DNA of 64,000 nucleotides from Isoperla grammatica. Lineage: Eukaryota; Arthropoda; Insecta; Plecoptera; Perlodidae. Made by a program: the position numbers and the translations under genes. The notes under the pieces were generated by a model that made no database searches, had not been told where the DNA came from, and was given only the letters and a program-made list of their open reading frames with translations. The DNA lies in the NCBI GenBank assembly GCA_945910005.1, contig CAMDTW010000537.1, positions 39,201-103,200 of the forward strand. Direction: 5' to 3'. Of this stretch, positions 21,790 to 35,420 are shown in pieces; within the stretch, counting starts at the first letter, position 1; every line of letters begins with the position of its first letter.

Positions 21790-23218
21790 CTAGGAAAACG
21801 CTCCGCGTTGCCAGATGAGCGAGTTTTTTTTAAGTAAATCAAACATATCATTTGCATATCATATTACTCTTACAAAAATAAATACCTTTATAATGAACAC
21901 ATGATTTTTTAAAAAGATAGTGGTTCAAACTACAAACTTAGAATTTGTGTATATTATTTGCTGATATGTTGCTAATAACTGCACGAAATATTATTTAAAT
22001 CCGTCAAAAAATTTTCTTAAAATAAATTAAAACCTTTAAATTGATTCTCCAATGTATTTCCGCATAATTTCATTCGACCGTGGTCTACTCAATAGGCTCT
22101 AATTCATAAACTATTAAACCTATCAGTGTATGGAAAAATCCATAATGTAGATACAGACTATAACTAAAATGTTATTTTAATTAATTATACTATAACCCGC
22201 TTTTAAATCATAATAAAAGCTTTTTAATTTGTCGACCAATTTCGTTGTTAGCATTTGCATGTTTGCCGTGAAGGTCATTAAATATAACACGTCATTGTAG
22301 CCATTCTATGATAGCTATCACAAATCCAAATACATAGTGAGAAAGGTCTGACTGCGTTAGCCATTTCGGCAGCATACTATGTGCATCTAACTTCAATGGT
22401 CCGCAAATGCGAATCATATCGGTGGAACACTGTAAAAACGAAGAAAATTACTTTCGTAAATAAACAATATTTGTTTATAACATGGCGGTTGAAGCTACAA
22501 TTTTGAAACTGTTGTCGTGTGTTAGTTCTATGGATGTGGACTCATATATAAAAAATTATTTATATCGGTGTGTAAGTTTTAATTTAATTAAATAAATAAC
22601 AAAACATGTGTTTCAGTTGTTAATTTTTTGTAGGTTGGCATCTTTCGTCATTGTAGCCATTCTATGACAGATATCGAAATTCCAAATAATATTGCATAGG
22701 TATTGTTACGTACGCTATGTTTGGTGTATACTATGTGCATCTAACTGCAATAGTCCGCAAATGCAAATCATATCGGTGGAACACTGTAAAAATGAAGAAA
22801 TTATTGTAGTAAATAAACAATATTTTTTTATAGCATGGCGGATAAACATACAATTTTGAAACTTTTGTCAAGTGTTGGTACTGTTGATGTTAATCTACAA
22901 GTGAAACAATATTTAAATCCGTTTGTAAGTTTTCATTTAATGAAATAAATAAACAATTTTGTTTTTTCAGTAATTAATTTTTTGTAGGTTGGCATCTTGA
23001 CGAATTTTCCTGGTTATGTTAACAGCATCGAGTTTAGTAGTCACAAATGTTGCCCAAAAATTTCAGCAAAATACGTCAAGCCGTTTGACCTGTGCGCAAA
23101 GAACAAAATTTAGCGCACATACAGACAGACACACATACATACATACATACAGACACACAGACAAAGCGCCGATCGAGTTGCATGGAGAGATTCACTCCGC
23201 TTCGCTACGCTCATCTAA
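21790..23218 (-). mobile_element. HINE unit 4 (full length)
   Basis: 1429 bp; joined directly to unit 3, then followed by 117 bp of unrelated DNA before unit 5. Its distal block (21820-22040) is diverged from the common form. Confidence 0.85.
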
Positions 23219-23335
23219 TAAATGGACTTTATTTGTAAAACTGTGTACATTTTACAAAACGGCGAGGTTCGAGCATGTTGCTCGCTCTTCCACCTAACCT
23301 TGCACGGTATATGGTATTGCTTCCGTGATTAGTTA
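23219..23335. other. 117-bp non-array spacer
   Basis: Not related to the HINE consensus; probably original host DNA between independent insertions. Confidence 0.6.
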
Positions 23336-24742
23336 CTAGGAAAACGCTCCGCGTTGCCAGATGAGCGATTTTTTTCAATGTAGGCTCTCAAATCAAATAA
23401 ATCGTTTGCATATCATATTACTCTTTTAAAAAAAAAAATACCTTTATAATAAACATATGATTTTTTTACAAGATGGCGGATCAAGTTACATCCTTATAAC
23501 TTAAGTATATTATTTCTTGATATGTTGCTAATAGATGCACGAAATATTATTCAAATCCGTTAAGAAGTTTTCTTTAAAGAAATTAAAACCTTCAAGTTGA
23601 TGGATTTCCGCATAATTTCATTCGACCGTGGTCTACTCAATAGGCTCTAATTCATAAACTATTACACCTATCAGTGTATGGAAAAATTCATAATGTAGAT
23701 ACAGACTATATCTAAAATGTTATATTAATTTATCATACAATTACTCGCTTTTAAATCATAATAAAAGCTTTTTAATTTGTCGTCCAAGTTCGTTGTTAAC
23801 ATTTGCATGTTTGCCGTGAAGGTCATTAAATATAACACGTCATTGTAGCTATTCTATGATAGCTATCAAAATTCCAAATACATAGTGAGAAAGGTCTGAT
23901 TGCGTAAGCCATTTCGGTAGCATACTATGTGCATCTAACTTCAATGGTCCGCAAATGCGAATCATATCGGTGGAACACTGTAAAAACGAAGAAAACTACT
24001 GCCGTAAATAAACAATATTTGTTTATAACATGGCGGTTAAAGCTACAATTTTGAAACTCTTGTCGTGTGTTAGTACTATTGATGTGGACTTATAAATAAA
24101 AAATTATTTATATCGGTATGTAAGTTTTAATTTAATTAAATAAATAACAAAACATGTGTTTCAGTTGTTAATTTTTTGTAGGTTGGCATCTTACGTCATT
24201 GTAGCCATTCTATGACAGCTATTGAAATTTCAAATAATATTGCATAGGTATTGTTACGTACGCTATGTTTGGTGTATACTATGTGCATCTAACTGCAATA
24301 GTCCGCAAATGCGAATCATATCGGTTGGACACTGTAAAAATGAAGAAATTATAGTAGTAAATAAACAATATTTTTTTATAACATTGCGGATAACCTTACA
24401 ATTTTGAAACTTTTGACAAGTGTTGGTACCATTAATGGTAATCTACATGTGAAACATTATTTAAATCCGTATGTAAGTTTTCATTTAATTGAATAAATAA
24501 ACAAATTTTATTTTTCAGCAATTATTTTTTTGTAGGTTGGCATCTTAACGAATTTTTCTGGTTATGTTAACAGCATCGAGTTTAGTGGTCCCGAACGTTG
24601 CCCGAAAATTTCAGCAAAATACGTCAATCCGTTTGACCTGTGCGCGACGAACAAAATTTAGCGCACATACACACACACACACAGACAAAGCGCCGATCGA
24701 GTTGTATGGAGAGATTCACTCCGCTTCGCTACGCTCATCTAA
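23336..24742 (-). mobile_element. HINE unit 5 (full length)
   Basis: 1407 bp; direct join to unit 6. Short microsatellite of the simple CA type near 24668-24685. Confidence 0.85.
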
Positions 24743-25801
24743 CTAGGAAAACGCTCCGCGTTGCCAGATGAGCGATTTTTTTTTTTTTTTTTAGTAAATT
24801 AAATAAATATTTTGCACATCATACACCGCTTAAAAAATATACTTTGATAACAAACATATGATTTTTTTACAAGATGGCGGTTTAAGTTACAATCTTAGAA
24901 TTTCTGTATATTATTTCTCGATATGTTGCTTATAATTACACAAAATATTATTTAAATCCGTTTAAAATTTTTCTTTAAATAAATTAAAACCTCCAAGTTG
25001 ATTTTTCAATGGATTTCCGCATAATTTCATTCGACCGTGGTCTACTCAAAAGGCTCTAATTAATAAACTATTAAAGTTATCTGTGTATAGAAAACTCCAC
25101 AATGTAGATACTGGCTAGATCTAAAATGTGATAGTGTTTTATTATACAATAACCGCATTTAAATCATAATAAAAGCTTTTTAATTTGTCTACAAAGTTCG
25201 TTGTTAACATTTGCATTTTTGCCGTGAAAGTCATTAAACATAACACGCCATTGTTGCCATTCTATTAACGTTATCGAAATTCCAAAAGTAGTTTCAGAAA
25301 GGTCTCTTTGTACACGCCATTCGCCATGCATAGTATGTGCATCTAACTTCAATGGTCCTCAAATGAGAATCGTATAAGTGGAGCACTGTTAAGAAACCAA
25401 TGTAAGTTCCCGTAAATAGAAACTAAATATTTTTTTACTAAATGGCGGTTAAAGTTATAGTTCCAAAACTTTTATCCGGTGTCGACATTGTTAGTTTCAA
25501 TATTTATTTAAAACATTATTTAAATCTGTACATAAGTTTCAATAAAACAAAAATAAAACTGTATTTTTTTCACTAATTAATTGTTTGCAGGTTGGCATCT
25601 TGACGGATTTTGCTGATTATGTTAACAGCATCTATTTTAGTGGTCACAAATGTTGACCGAAAATTTCAGCCAAATCCGTCAAGCCGTTTGACCTGTGCGC
25701 GACGAACAAAATTTAGCGCACATACAGACACACACACACACAGACAAAGCGCCGATCGAGTTGTATGGAGAGATTCACTCCGCTTCGCTGCGCTCATCTA
25801 A
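24743..25801 (-). mobile_element. HINE unit 6 (short subfamily)
   Basis: 1059 bp; has one core repeat fewer. It shares diagnostic bases with unit 13 (CAAATGAGAATC, GAAACCAATG), so the two form a distinct short subfamily rather than independent deletions. Confidence 0.85.
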
Positions 25802-25833
25802 CAAAATACAAAAAATGACAATTAGTCTAATCA

Positions 25834-26221
25834 CTAGGAAAACGCTCCGCGTTGACAGATGAGCGATTTTTTTCAATGTATCAAATCAAAAAAATCATTT
25901 GCATATCATATTACTCTTTTAAAAAACCAAATACCTTTTTAATAAACATATGATTTTTTTACAAGATGGCGGATCAAGTTACAACCTTAAAACTTAAGTA
26001 TATTTTTTCTTGATATGTTGCTAATAAATGCACGAAATATTATTAAAATCCGTTAAGAAGTTTTCTTTACAGAAATTAAAACCTTCAAGTTGATGGATTT
26101 CTGCATAATTTCATTCGACCGTGGTCTACTCAATAGGCTCTAACTCATAAACTATTAAACCTATCTGTGTATGGAAAGTTCCATAATGTAGATAAAGACT
26201 ATATCAAAAATGTATTATTAA
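25834..26221 (-). mobile_element. HINE unit 7, left part (split by unit 8)
   Basis: The first 388 bp on the plus strand of a unit whose remainder resumes at 27655. The interruption falls within TATTAA|TTAATCATAC, a phrase that is continuous in unit 1. Confidence 0.85.
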
Positions 26222-27654
26222 CTAGGAAAACGCTCCGCGTTGCCAGATGAGCGATTTTTTTCAATGTATCAAATCAAATAAATCATTTGCATATCATATT
26301 ACTCTTTAAAAAAAAAAAAACCTTTATAATAAACATTTGATTTTTTTACAAGATGGCGTATCAAGTTACATCCTTATAACTTAAGTATATTATTTCTTGA
26401 TATGTTGCTGATAAATGCACGAAATATTATTTAAATCCGTTAAGAAGTTTTCTTTAAAGAAATTAAAACCTTCAAGTTGATGGATTTCCGCATAATTTCA
26501 TTCGACCGTGGTCTACTCAATAGGCTCTAATTCATAAACTATCAAACCTATCAGTGTAAGGAAAGTTTCATAATGTAGATACAGACTATATCTAATATTT
26601 ATTATTGTTTAATCATACAATAACTCGCTTTTAAATCATAATAAAAGCTTTTTAATGTGTCGACCAAGTTCGTTGTTAACTTTTGAGTGTTTACCGTGAA
26701 CGTCATAAAACATAACACGTCATTGTGGCCATTCTATGATAGCTATCAAAATTCCAAATACATTGTAAGAAAGGTCTGACTTCGTAAGCCATTTCGGCAG
26801 CATACTATGTGCATCTTACTTCAATGGTCCGCAAATGCGAATAATATCGGTGGAACACTGTAAAAACGAAGAAAATTACTGCCGTAAATAAACAATATTT
26901 GTTTATAACATGGCGGTTAAAGTTAAAATTTTGAAACTGCTGTCGCGTGTTGGTACTATTGATGTGGAATTATATATAAAAAATTATTTATATCGGTTTG
27001 TTAGTTTAAATTTAATTAAATAAATAAGAAAACATGTGTTTTAGTTGTTAATTTTTTGTAGGTTGGCATCTTACGTCATTGTAGCCTTTCTATGACAGCT
27101 ATCGACATTCCAAATAATAATGAGAAAGGTATGATTGCTTACACTATTTTTGTGTTTACTATGTGCATCTAACTGCAAAAATCCGCAAATGCGAATGATA
27201 TCGGTGGAACACTATAAAAATGAAAAAATCATTACCGTAAAGAAACAACATTTTTTTATAACATGGCGGATGAACTTACAATTTTGAAACTATTATCGAG
27301 CGTTGGTTCTATTGATGGGAACCTACAAGTCAAACTTTATTTAAATCCGTTTGTAAGTTTTCATTTAATTAAATAAATAAACAAATTTTATTTCTCAGTA
27401 ATTAATTTTTTGTAGGTTGGCATCTTGACGAATTTTGCTGGTTATGTTAACAGCATCGAGTTTAGTAGTCACGAACGTTGCCCGAAAGGTTCAGCCAAAT
27501 ACGTCAAGCCGTTTGACCTGTGCGCGACGAACACAATTTAGCGCACATACAGACATACATACATACATACATACATACAGACATACAGACACACAGACAA
27601 AGCGCCGATCGAGTTGTATGGAAAGATTCACTTCGCTTCGCTACGCTCATCTAA
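26222..27654 (-). mobile_element. HINE unit 8, nested inside unit 7
   Basis: 1433 bp, complete from CTAGG to ATCTAA. Removing it restores the normal unit-7 sequence with no base gained or lost, which fixes both termini and shows insertion without target duplication. Confidence 0.88.
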
Positions 27655-28680
27655 TTAATCATACAATAACCCGCTTTTAAATCATAATAAAAGCTTTTTA
27701 ATTTGTCGACCAAGTTCGTTGTTAACATTTGCATGTTTGCCGTGAAGGTCATTAAATATAACACGTCATTGTAGCCATTCTATGATAGCTATCAAAATTC
27801 CAAATAGATAGTGAGAAAGGTCTGACTGAGTAAGCCATTTCGGCAGCATACTATGTACATCTAACTTCAATGGTCCGCAAATGCGAATCATATCGGTGGA
27901 ACACTGTAAAAACGAAAAAAATTACTTCCGTAAATAAACAATATTTGTTTAAAACATGGCGGTTGAAGCTACAATTTTGAAACTGTTGTCGTGTGTTGGT
28001 ACTATTGATGTGGACTTACATATAAAAAATTATTTATATCAGTGTGCAAGTTTTAATTTAATTAAATAAATAACAAAACATGTGTTTCAGTTGTTAATTT
28101 TTTGTAGGTTGGCATCTTACGTCATTGTAGCCTTTTTAAGACAGCTATCGACATTTCAAATAATAACGAGAAAGCTATGATTGCGTACGCTATTTTTATG
28201 TTTACTATGTGCATCTTACTGCAAAGATCCGCAAATGCGAACGATATCGGCTGAACACTGTAAAAATGAAGAAATTATTGTTGTAAATAAACAATATTTT
28301 TTTATGACATGACGGGTAAACTTACAATTTTTAAACTATTGTCAAGTGTTGAGACTATTAATGTTAACCTACAAGTGAAACAAAATTAAAATCCGTGTGT
28401 AAGTTTTAATTTAATTAAATAAATAAACAAATTTTGTTTTTCAGTAATTATTTTTTGGTAGGTTGGCATCTTGACGAATGTTGCTGGTTATGTTAACAGC
28501 ATCGAGTTTAGTGGTCACAAATGTTGCCCGAAAATTTCAGCAAAATACGTCAAGCCGTTTGACCTGTGCGCGACGAACAAAATTTGGCGCACATACAGAC
28601 AGACATACATACAGACACACAGACAAAGCGCCGATCGAGTTGTATGGAGAGATTCACTCCGCTTCGCTACGCTCATCTAA
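27655..28680 (-). mobile_element. HINE unit 7, right part
   Basis: Continuation of unit 7 after the nested insertion; with the left part it totals 1414 bp, a full-length element. Ends in a direct join to unit 9. Confidence 0.85.
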
Positions 28681-30091
28681 CTAGGAAAACGCTCCGCGTT
28701 GACAGATGAGCGATTTTTTCAATGTATCAAATCAAATAAATCATTTGCATATCATATTACTCTTTAAAAAAAAATACCTTTATAATAAACATATGATTTT
28801 TTACAACATGGCGGATCAAGTTACAACCTTATAACTTAACTATATATTATTTCTTGATATGTAGCTAATAAATGCACGAAATATTATTAAAATCCGTTAA
28901 AAAGATTTCTTTAAAGAAATTAAAACCTTCAAGTTGATGGATTTTCGCATAATTTCATTCGACCGTGGTCTACTCAATAGGCTCTAATTCATAAACTATT
29001 AAACTTATTCGTGTATGGAAAGTTCCATAATGTAGATACAGACTATATCTAAAATGTAATATTAATAATTCACACAATAACCCGCTTTTAAATCATAATA
29101 AAAGCTTTTTAATTTGTCGACCAAGTTCGTTGTTTACATTTGCATGTTTGCCGTGAAGGTCATAAAACATAACACGTCATTGTAGCCATTCTATGATAGC
29201 TATCAAAATTCCAAATACATAGTGAGAAAGGTCTGACTGCGTAAGCCATTTCGGCAGCATACTATGTACATCTAACTTTAACGGTCCGCAAATGCGAAGC
29301 ATATCGGTGGAACACTGTAAAAACGAAGAAAATTACTGCCGTAAATAAACAATATTTGTTTATAACATGGCGGTTAAAGCTACAATTTTGAAACTGTTGT
29401 CAAGTGTTGGTACTATTGATGTGGACCTACATATAAAACATCATTAATATCCGTGTGTAAGTTTTAATTAAAATAAATAAATAACAAAACACGTGTTTCA
29501 GTTGTTAATTTTTTGTAGGTTGGCATCTAATGTCATTGTAGCCATTCTATGACAGCTATCGAAATTCCAAATAATAGTGCAGAGGTATTGTTACGTACGC
29601 TATTTTTGGTGTATACTATGTGCATCTAATTGCAAAAGTCCGCAAATGCGAATCATATCGGCGGAACACTGTAAAAATGAAGAAATTATTGTTGTAAATA
29701 AACAATATTTTTTTATAACATGGCGGATAAACGTACAATTTTGAAATTATTGTCAATTGTTGGTACGGTTTATGTTAACCTACATGATAAACATTATTTA
29801 AATCCGTTGGTAAGTTTTCGTTTAATTAAATAAATAAACAAATTTTATTTTTCAGTAATTAATTTTTTGTAGGTTGGCATCTTGACGAATTTTGCTGGTT
29901 ATGTTAACAGCATCGAGTTCAGTGGTCACAAACGTTGCCCGAAAATTTCAGCCAAATACGTCAAGCCGTTTGACCTGTGCGCGACGAACAAAATTTAGCG
30001 CACATACAGACATACAGACATACAGACGCACAGACAAAGCGCCGATCGAGTTGTATGGAGAGATTCACTCCGCTTCGCTACGCTCATCTAA
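28681..30091 (-). mobile_element. HINE unit 9 (full length)
   Basis: 1411 bp. The first roughly 370 bp are almost identical to unit 10, after which the two diverge, indicating gene conversion or unequal exchange. Confidence 0.85.
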
Positions 30092-30094
30092 TCA

Positions 30095-31505
30095 CTAGGA
30101 AAACGCTCCGCGTTGACAGATGAGCGATTTTTTCAATGTATCAAATCAAATAAATCATTTGCATATCATATTACTCTTTAAAAAAAAATACCTTTATAAT
30201 AAACATATGATTTTTTACAACATGGCGGATCAAGTTACAACCTTATAACTTAACTATATATTATTTCTTGATATGTAGCTAATAAATGCACAAAATATTA
30301 TTAAAATCCGTTAAAAAGATTTCTTTAAAGAAATTAAAACCTTCAAGTTGATGGATTTTCGCATAATTTCATTCGACCGTGGTCTACTCAATAGGCTCTA
30401 ATTCATAAACTATTAAACTTATTCGTGTATGGAAAGTTCCATAATGTAGATACAGACTACATCTAAAATGTAATATTAATTAATCATACAAAAATCCACT
30501 TTTAAATCATAATAAAAGCTTTTTAATTTGTCGACCAAGTTCGTTGTTAACATTTGCATGTTTGCCGTGAACGTTATTAAATATAACACGTCATTGTAGC
30601 CATTCTATGATAGCTATCAAAATTCCAAATACATAGTGAGAAAGGTCTGACTGCGTAAGCCATTTCGGTAGCATACTATGTGCATCTAACTTCAATGGTC
30701 CGCAAATGCGAATCATATCGGTGGAACACTGTAAAAACGAAGAAAATTACTGCCGTAAATAAACAATATTTGTTTATAATATGGCGGTTGAAGCTACAAT
30801 TTTGAAACTGTTGTCGTGTGTTGGTACTATTGATGGGGACTTGAATATAAAAAATTATTAATATCGGTGTGTAAGTTTTAATTTAATTAAATAAATAACA
30901 AAACATGTGTTTCAGTTGTTAATTTTTTGTAGGTTGGCATCTTACGTCATTGTAGCCATTCTATGACAGCTATCGAAATTCTAAATAATAGTGCATAGGA
31001 ACTGTTACGTACGCTATGTTTGTTGTATACTATGTGCATCTAACTGCAATAGTCCGCAAATGCGAATCATATCGGTGGAACACTGTAAAAATGAAGAAAT
31101 TATTGTAGTAAATAAACAATATTTTTTTATAATATGGCGGATAAACTTACAATTTTGAAACATTTGTCAAGTGTTGGTACCGTTGATAGTAATCTACAAG
31201 TGAAACATCATTAAAATCCGTTTGTAAGTTTTCATTTAATTAAATAAATAAACAAATTTTATTTTTCAGTAATTAATTTTTTTAAGGTTGGCATCTTGAC
31301 GAATTTTCCTGGTTATGTTAACAGCATCGAGTTTAGTGGTCACAAACGTTGCCCGAAAATTTCAGCCAAATACGTCAAGCCGTTTGACCTGTGCGCGACG
31401 AACAAAATTTAGCGCACATACAGACATACAGACATACAGACACACAGACAAAGCGCCGATCGAGTTGTATGGAGAGATTCACTCCGCTTCGCTACGCTCA
31501 TCTAA
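30095..31505 (-). mobile_element. HINE unit 10 (full length, mosaic)
   Basis: 1411 bp, separated from unit 9 by three bases (TCA). Its first part shares private variants with unit 9 (AAAAAGATTTC, TTATTCGTG). The rest matches unit 1, more than 12 kb away, with about ten visible differences. Confidence 0.85.
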
Positions 31506-31511
31506 TTATAA

Positions 31512-32923
31512 CTAGGAAAACGCTCCGCGTTGCCAGATGAGCGATTTTTTTAAAGTAAATCAAACATATCATTTGCATATCATATCACTCTTACAGCAAC
31601 AAAAATACCTTTATAATGTACACATGATTTTTCAAAAAGATGGTGGTTCAAGTTACAACCTTAGAATTTGTGTATATTATTTGTCGATATGTTGCTAATA
31701 ACTGCACGAAATATTGTTAAAATCCGTCAAGAATTAAAACCTTCAAGTTCATTTAAATGGATTTTCGCATAATTTCATTCGACTGTGGTCCACTCAATAG
31801 GCTCTAATTCATAAACTATTAAACCTATCAGTGTATGGAAAGTTCCATAATGTAGATACAGACTATATCTAAAATGTAATATTAATTAATCACACAATTA
31901 CCCGCTTTAAAATCATAATAAAAGCTTTTTAATTTGTCGACCAAGTTCGTTGTTAACATTTGCATTTTTGCCGTGAAAGTCATAAAACATAACACGTCAT
32001 TGTAGCCATACTATGCTAGCTATCAAAATTCCAAATACACAGTGAGAAAGGTCTGACTGCGTAAGCCATTTCGGCAGCATACGATGTGCATCTAACTTCA
32101 ATGGTCCGCAAATGCGAATCATATCGGTGGAACACTGTAAAAATGAAGAAATTAATAGCCGTAAACAAACAATATTTTTTTACAACATGGCGGTTGAAGC
32201 TACAATTTCGAAACTATTGTTAGGTGTTGGTACTATTGATGTGGACCTACATATAAAAAATAATTTATATCCGTGTGTAAGTTTTAATTAGATTAAATTA
32301 ATAAAAAAAACGTTTTTCATTAACTCATTTTTTGTAGGTTGGCATCTTACGTCATTGTAGCCTTTTTATGACAGCTTTCAAGATTCCAAATGAAATTGAG
32401 AAAATTATGATTGCGTACACTATTTTTGTGTTTCTTATGTGCATCTTACTGCAAAGATCCGCAAATGCGAACGATATCGGTGGAACACTGTAAAAATGAA
32501 GAAATTATTGTTGTAAATAAACAATATTATTTTATGACACGACGGGTAAACTTACAATTTTTGAAACTATTGTCAAGTGTTGAGACTATAGATGTTAACC
32601 TACAAGTGAAACATTATTAAAATCCGTGTGTAAGTTTTAATTTAATTAAATAAATAAACAAATTTTATTTTTCAGTAATTTTTTTTTTGTAGGTTGGTAT
32701 CTTGACAAATTTTGCTGGTTATGTTAACAGCATCGAGTTTAGTGGTCACAAACATTGCCCGAAAATTTCAGTCAAATACGTCAAGCCGTTTGACCTGTGC
32801 GCGACGAACAAAATTTAGCACACATACAGACATACATACAGACATACATACATACAGACACACAGACAAAGCGCCGATCGAGTTGTATGGAGAGATTCAC
32901 TCCGCTTCGCTACGCTCATCTAA
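31512..32923 (-). mobile_element. HINE unit 11 (full length)
   Basis: 1412 bp; six-base spacer before it and a direct join after. Carries diverged segments at 31540-31760, like those in unit 4. Confidence 0.85.
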
Positions 32924-34349
32924 CTAGGAAAACGCTCCGCGTTGACAGATGAGCGTTTTTTTTAAATGTAGCAAATCAAATTAATCATTTGCATATCATA
33001 TATTACTCTTTAAAAAAAAAATACCTTTATAATAAACATATGATTTTTTTTCAAGATGGCGGATCAAGTTACAACCTTATTACTTAAGTATATTATTTCT
33101 TGATATGTTGCTAATAAATACACGAAATATTATTTAAATCCGTTTAGAAGTTTTCTTTAAAGAAATTAAAACCTTCAAGTTGATGGATTTCCACATAATT
33201 TCTTTCGACCGTGGTCTACTCAATAGGCTATAATTCATAAACTATTAAACCTATCAGTGTTTGAAAAGTTCCATAATGTAGATACAGACTATATCTAAAA
33301 TGAAATTTTGTTTAATTATACAATAACTCGCATTTAAACTATAATAATAGCTTTTTAAATTGTCGACCAAGTTTGTTGTTATTTTCTGCATGTTTGCCGT
33401 GAAAGTCATAAAACATAACACGTCATTGTAGCCATTCTATGATAGCTATCAAAATTCCAAATACATTGTGAGAAAGGTCTGACTGCGTAAGCCATTTCGG
33501 CAGCATACTATGTGCATCTAACTTCAATGGTCCGCAAATGCGAATCATATCGGTGGAACACTGTAAAAACGAAGACAGATATAGCTGAAAATAAACAATA
33601 TTTTTTTACAACATGGCGGCTAAAGCTGCAATTTTGAAACTGTGGTCAAGTGTTGATACTATTAATGCGAACTTACAAATAAAAAAATATTTATATCGGA
33701 GTGTAAGTTTTAATTTAATAAAATAAATAACAAAACATGTGTTTCAGTTGTTAATTTTTTGTAGGTTGGCATCTTACGTCATTGTAGCCATTCTATGACA
33801 TTTATCGAAATTCCAAAATAAACCGAGAAAGGTATGATTGCGTACGCTATTTTTGTGTTAACTATGTGCATCTTACTGCAAAGATCCGCAAATGCGAACG
33901 ATATCGGTGGAACCTTGTAAAAATGAAGAAATTATTGTTGTAAATAAACAATATTTTTTTATGACATGACGGGTAAACTTATAATTTTGAAACTTTTGTC
34001 AAGTGTTGGTATTGTTGATGTTAATCTACAAGTGAAACATAAGTAAAATCTGTGCTTTAGTTTTAATTTATTTAAATAAATAAACAAATTTTGTTTTTCA
34101 GAAATTAATTTTTTGTAGGTTGGCATCTTGACGAATTTTGCTGGTTATGTTAACAGCATCGAGTTTAGTGGTCACAAATGTTGACCGAAAATTTCAGCCA
34201 AATACGTCAAGCCGTTTGACCTGTGCGCGACGAACAAAATTTAGCGCACATACATACAGACATACATACATACAGACATACATACACACAGACAAAGCGC
34301 CGATCGAGTTGTATGGAAAGATTCACTCCGCTTCGCTACGCTCATCTAA
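32924..34349 (-). mobile_element. HINE unit 12 (full length)
   Basis: 1426 bp. Its right end (5' end of the element on the minus strand) abuts the truncated unit 14 rather than a CTAG terminus. Confidence 0.85.
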
Positions 34350-34363
34350 TCAAATCAAATAAA

Positions 34364-35420
34364 CTAGGAAAACGCTCCGCGTTGCCAGATGAGCCTTTTT
34401 TTTTTTAGTAAATCAAACAAATCTTTTGCATATCATATAACGCTTAAAAAATATACTTTTATAATAAACATGTGTTTTTTTCAAAAGATGGCGGGATAAG
34501 TAACAACCTTAGAATTAATTTGTGTATATTATTTCTGGATATGTTGCTAATAATAACACGAAATATTATTTAAATCCGTTAAGAAAGTTTCTTCAAATAA
34601 ATTGAAACCTTCAAGTTGATTTTTCAATGGATTTCCGCATAATTTCATTCGACCGTGGTCTACTCAATAGGCTCTAATTCATTAACTATTAAACTTATTT
34701 GTGTGTAGAAAGTTCCATAATGTAGATACAGGCTAGATCTAATATGTGTTTTTGTTGAATCATACAATAACAGCATTTAAACCATGATAAAAGCTATTTA
34801 AATCGTCGACAAACTTCGTTGTTAACTTTTGCGTGTTTGCCGTAAAAGTCATCCAAACATACCACGCCATTGTCGCCATTCTGTTAAAGGTATCGAAATT
34901 CCAAAAGTAGTTTGAGAAAGGTCTCTTCATACACGCCATTCGCCATGCATAGTATGTGCATCTAACTTCAATGGTCCTCAAATGAGAATCATTTAAGTGG
35001 AACACTGTAAAGAAACCAATGAAAATTCCCGTAAATAGAAACTAAATATTTTTTTACAAAATGGCGGTTGAAGTTACAATTCCGAAACTTTTATTCAGTA
35101 TCGATATGGTTGGTTTGGATGTTAATATAAAACATCATTAAAATCTGTTTATAACTTTCAATTTAAAAAAAATAAAACGGACATTTTTTCCCTAATTAAT
35201 TTTTTGTAGGTTGGCATCTTGACGGATTTGGCTGATTATGTTAACAGCATCGAGTTTAGTGGTAACAAATGTTCACAGAAAATTTCAGCCAAATACGCCA
35301 AGCCGTTTTACCTGTGCGCGACGAACAAAATTTAGCGCACATACATACATACGTACACACAGACAAAGCGCCGATCGAGTTGTATGGAAAGATTCACTCC
35401 GCTTCGCTACGCTCATCTAA
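34364..35420 (-). mobile_element. HINE unit 13 (short subfamily), nested in unit 14
   Basis: 1057 bp; the second member of the short subfamily. It interrupts unit 14 between TCAAATCAAATAAA (34350-34363) and TCATTTGC (35421), which are adjacent in other units. Confidence 0.85.
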
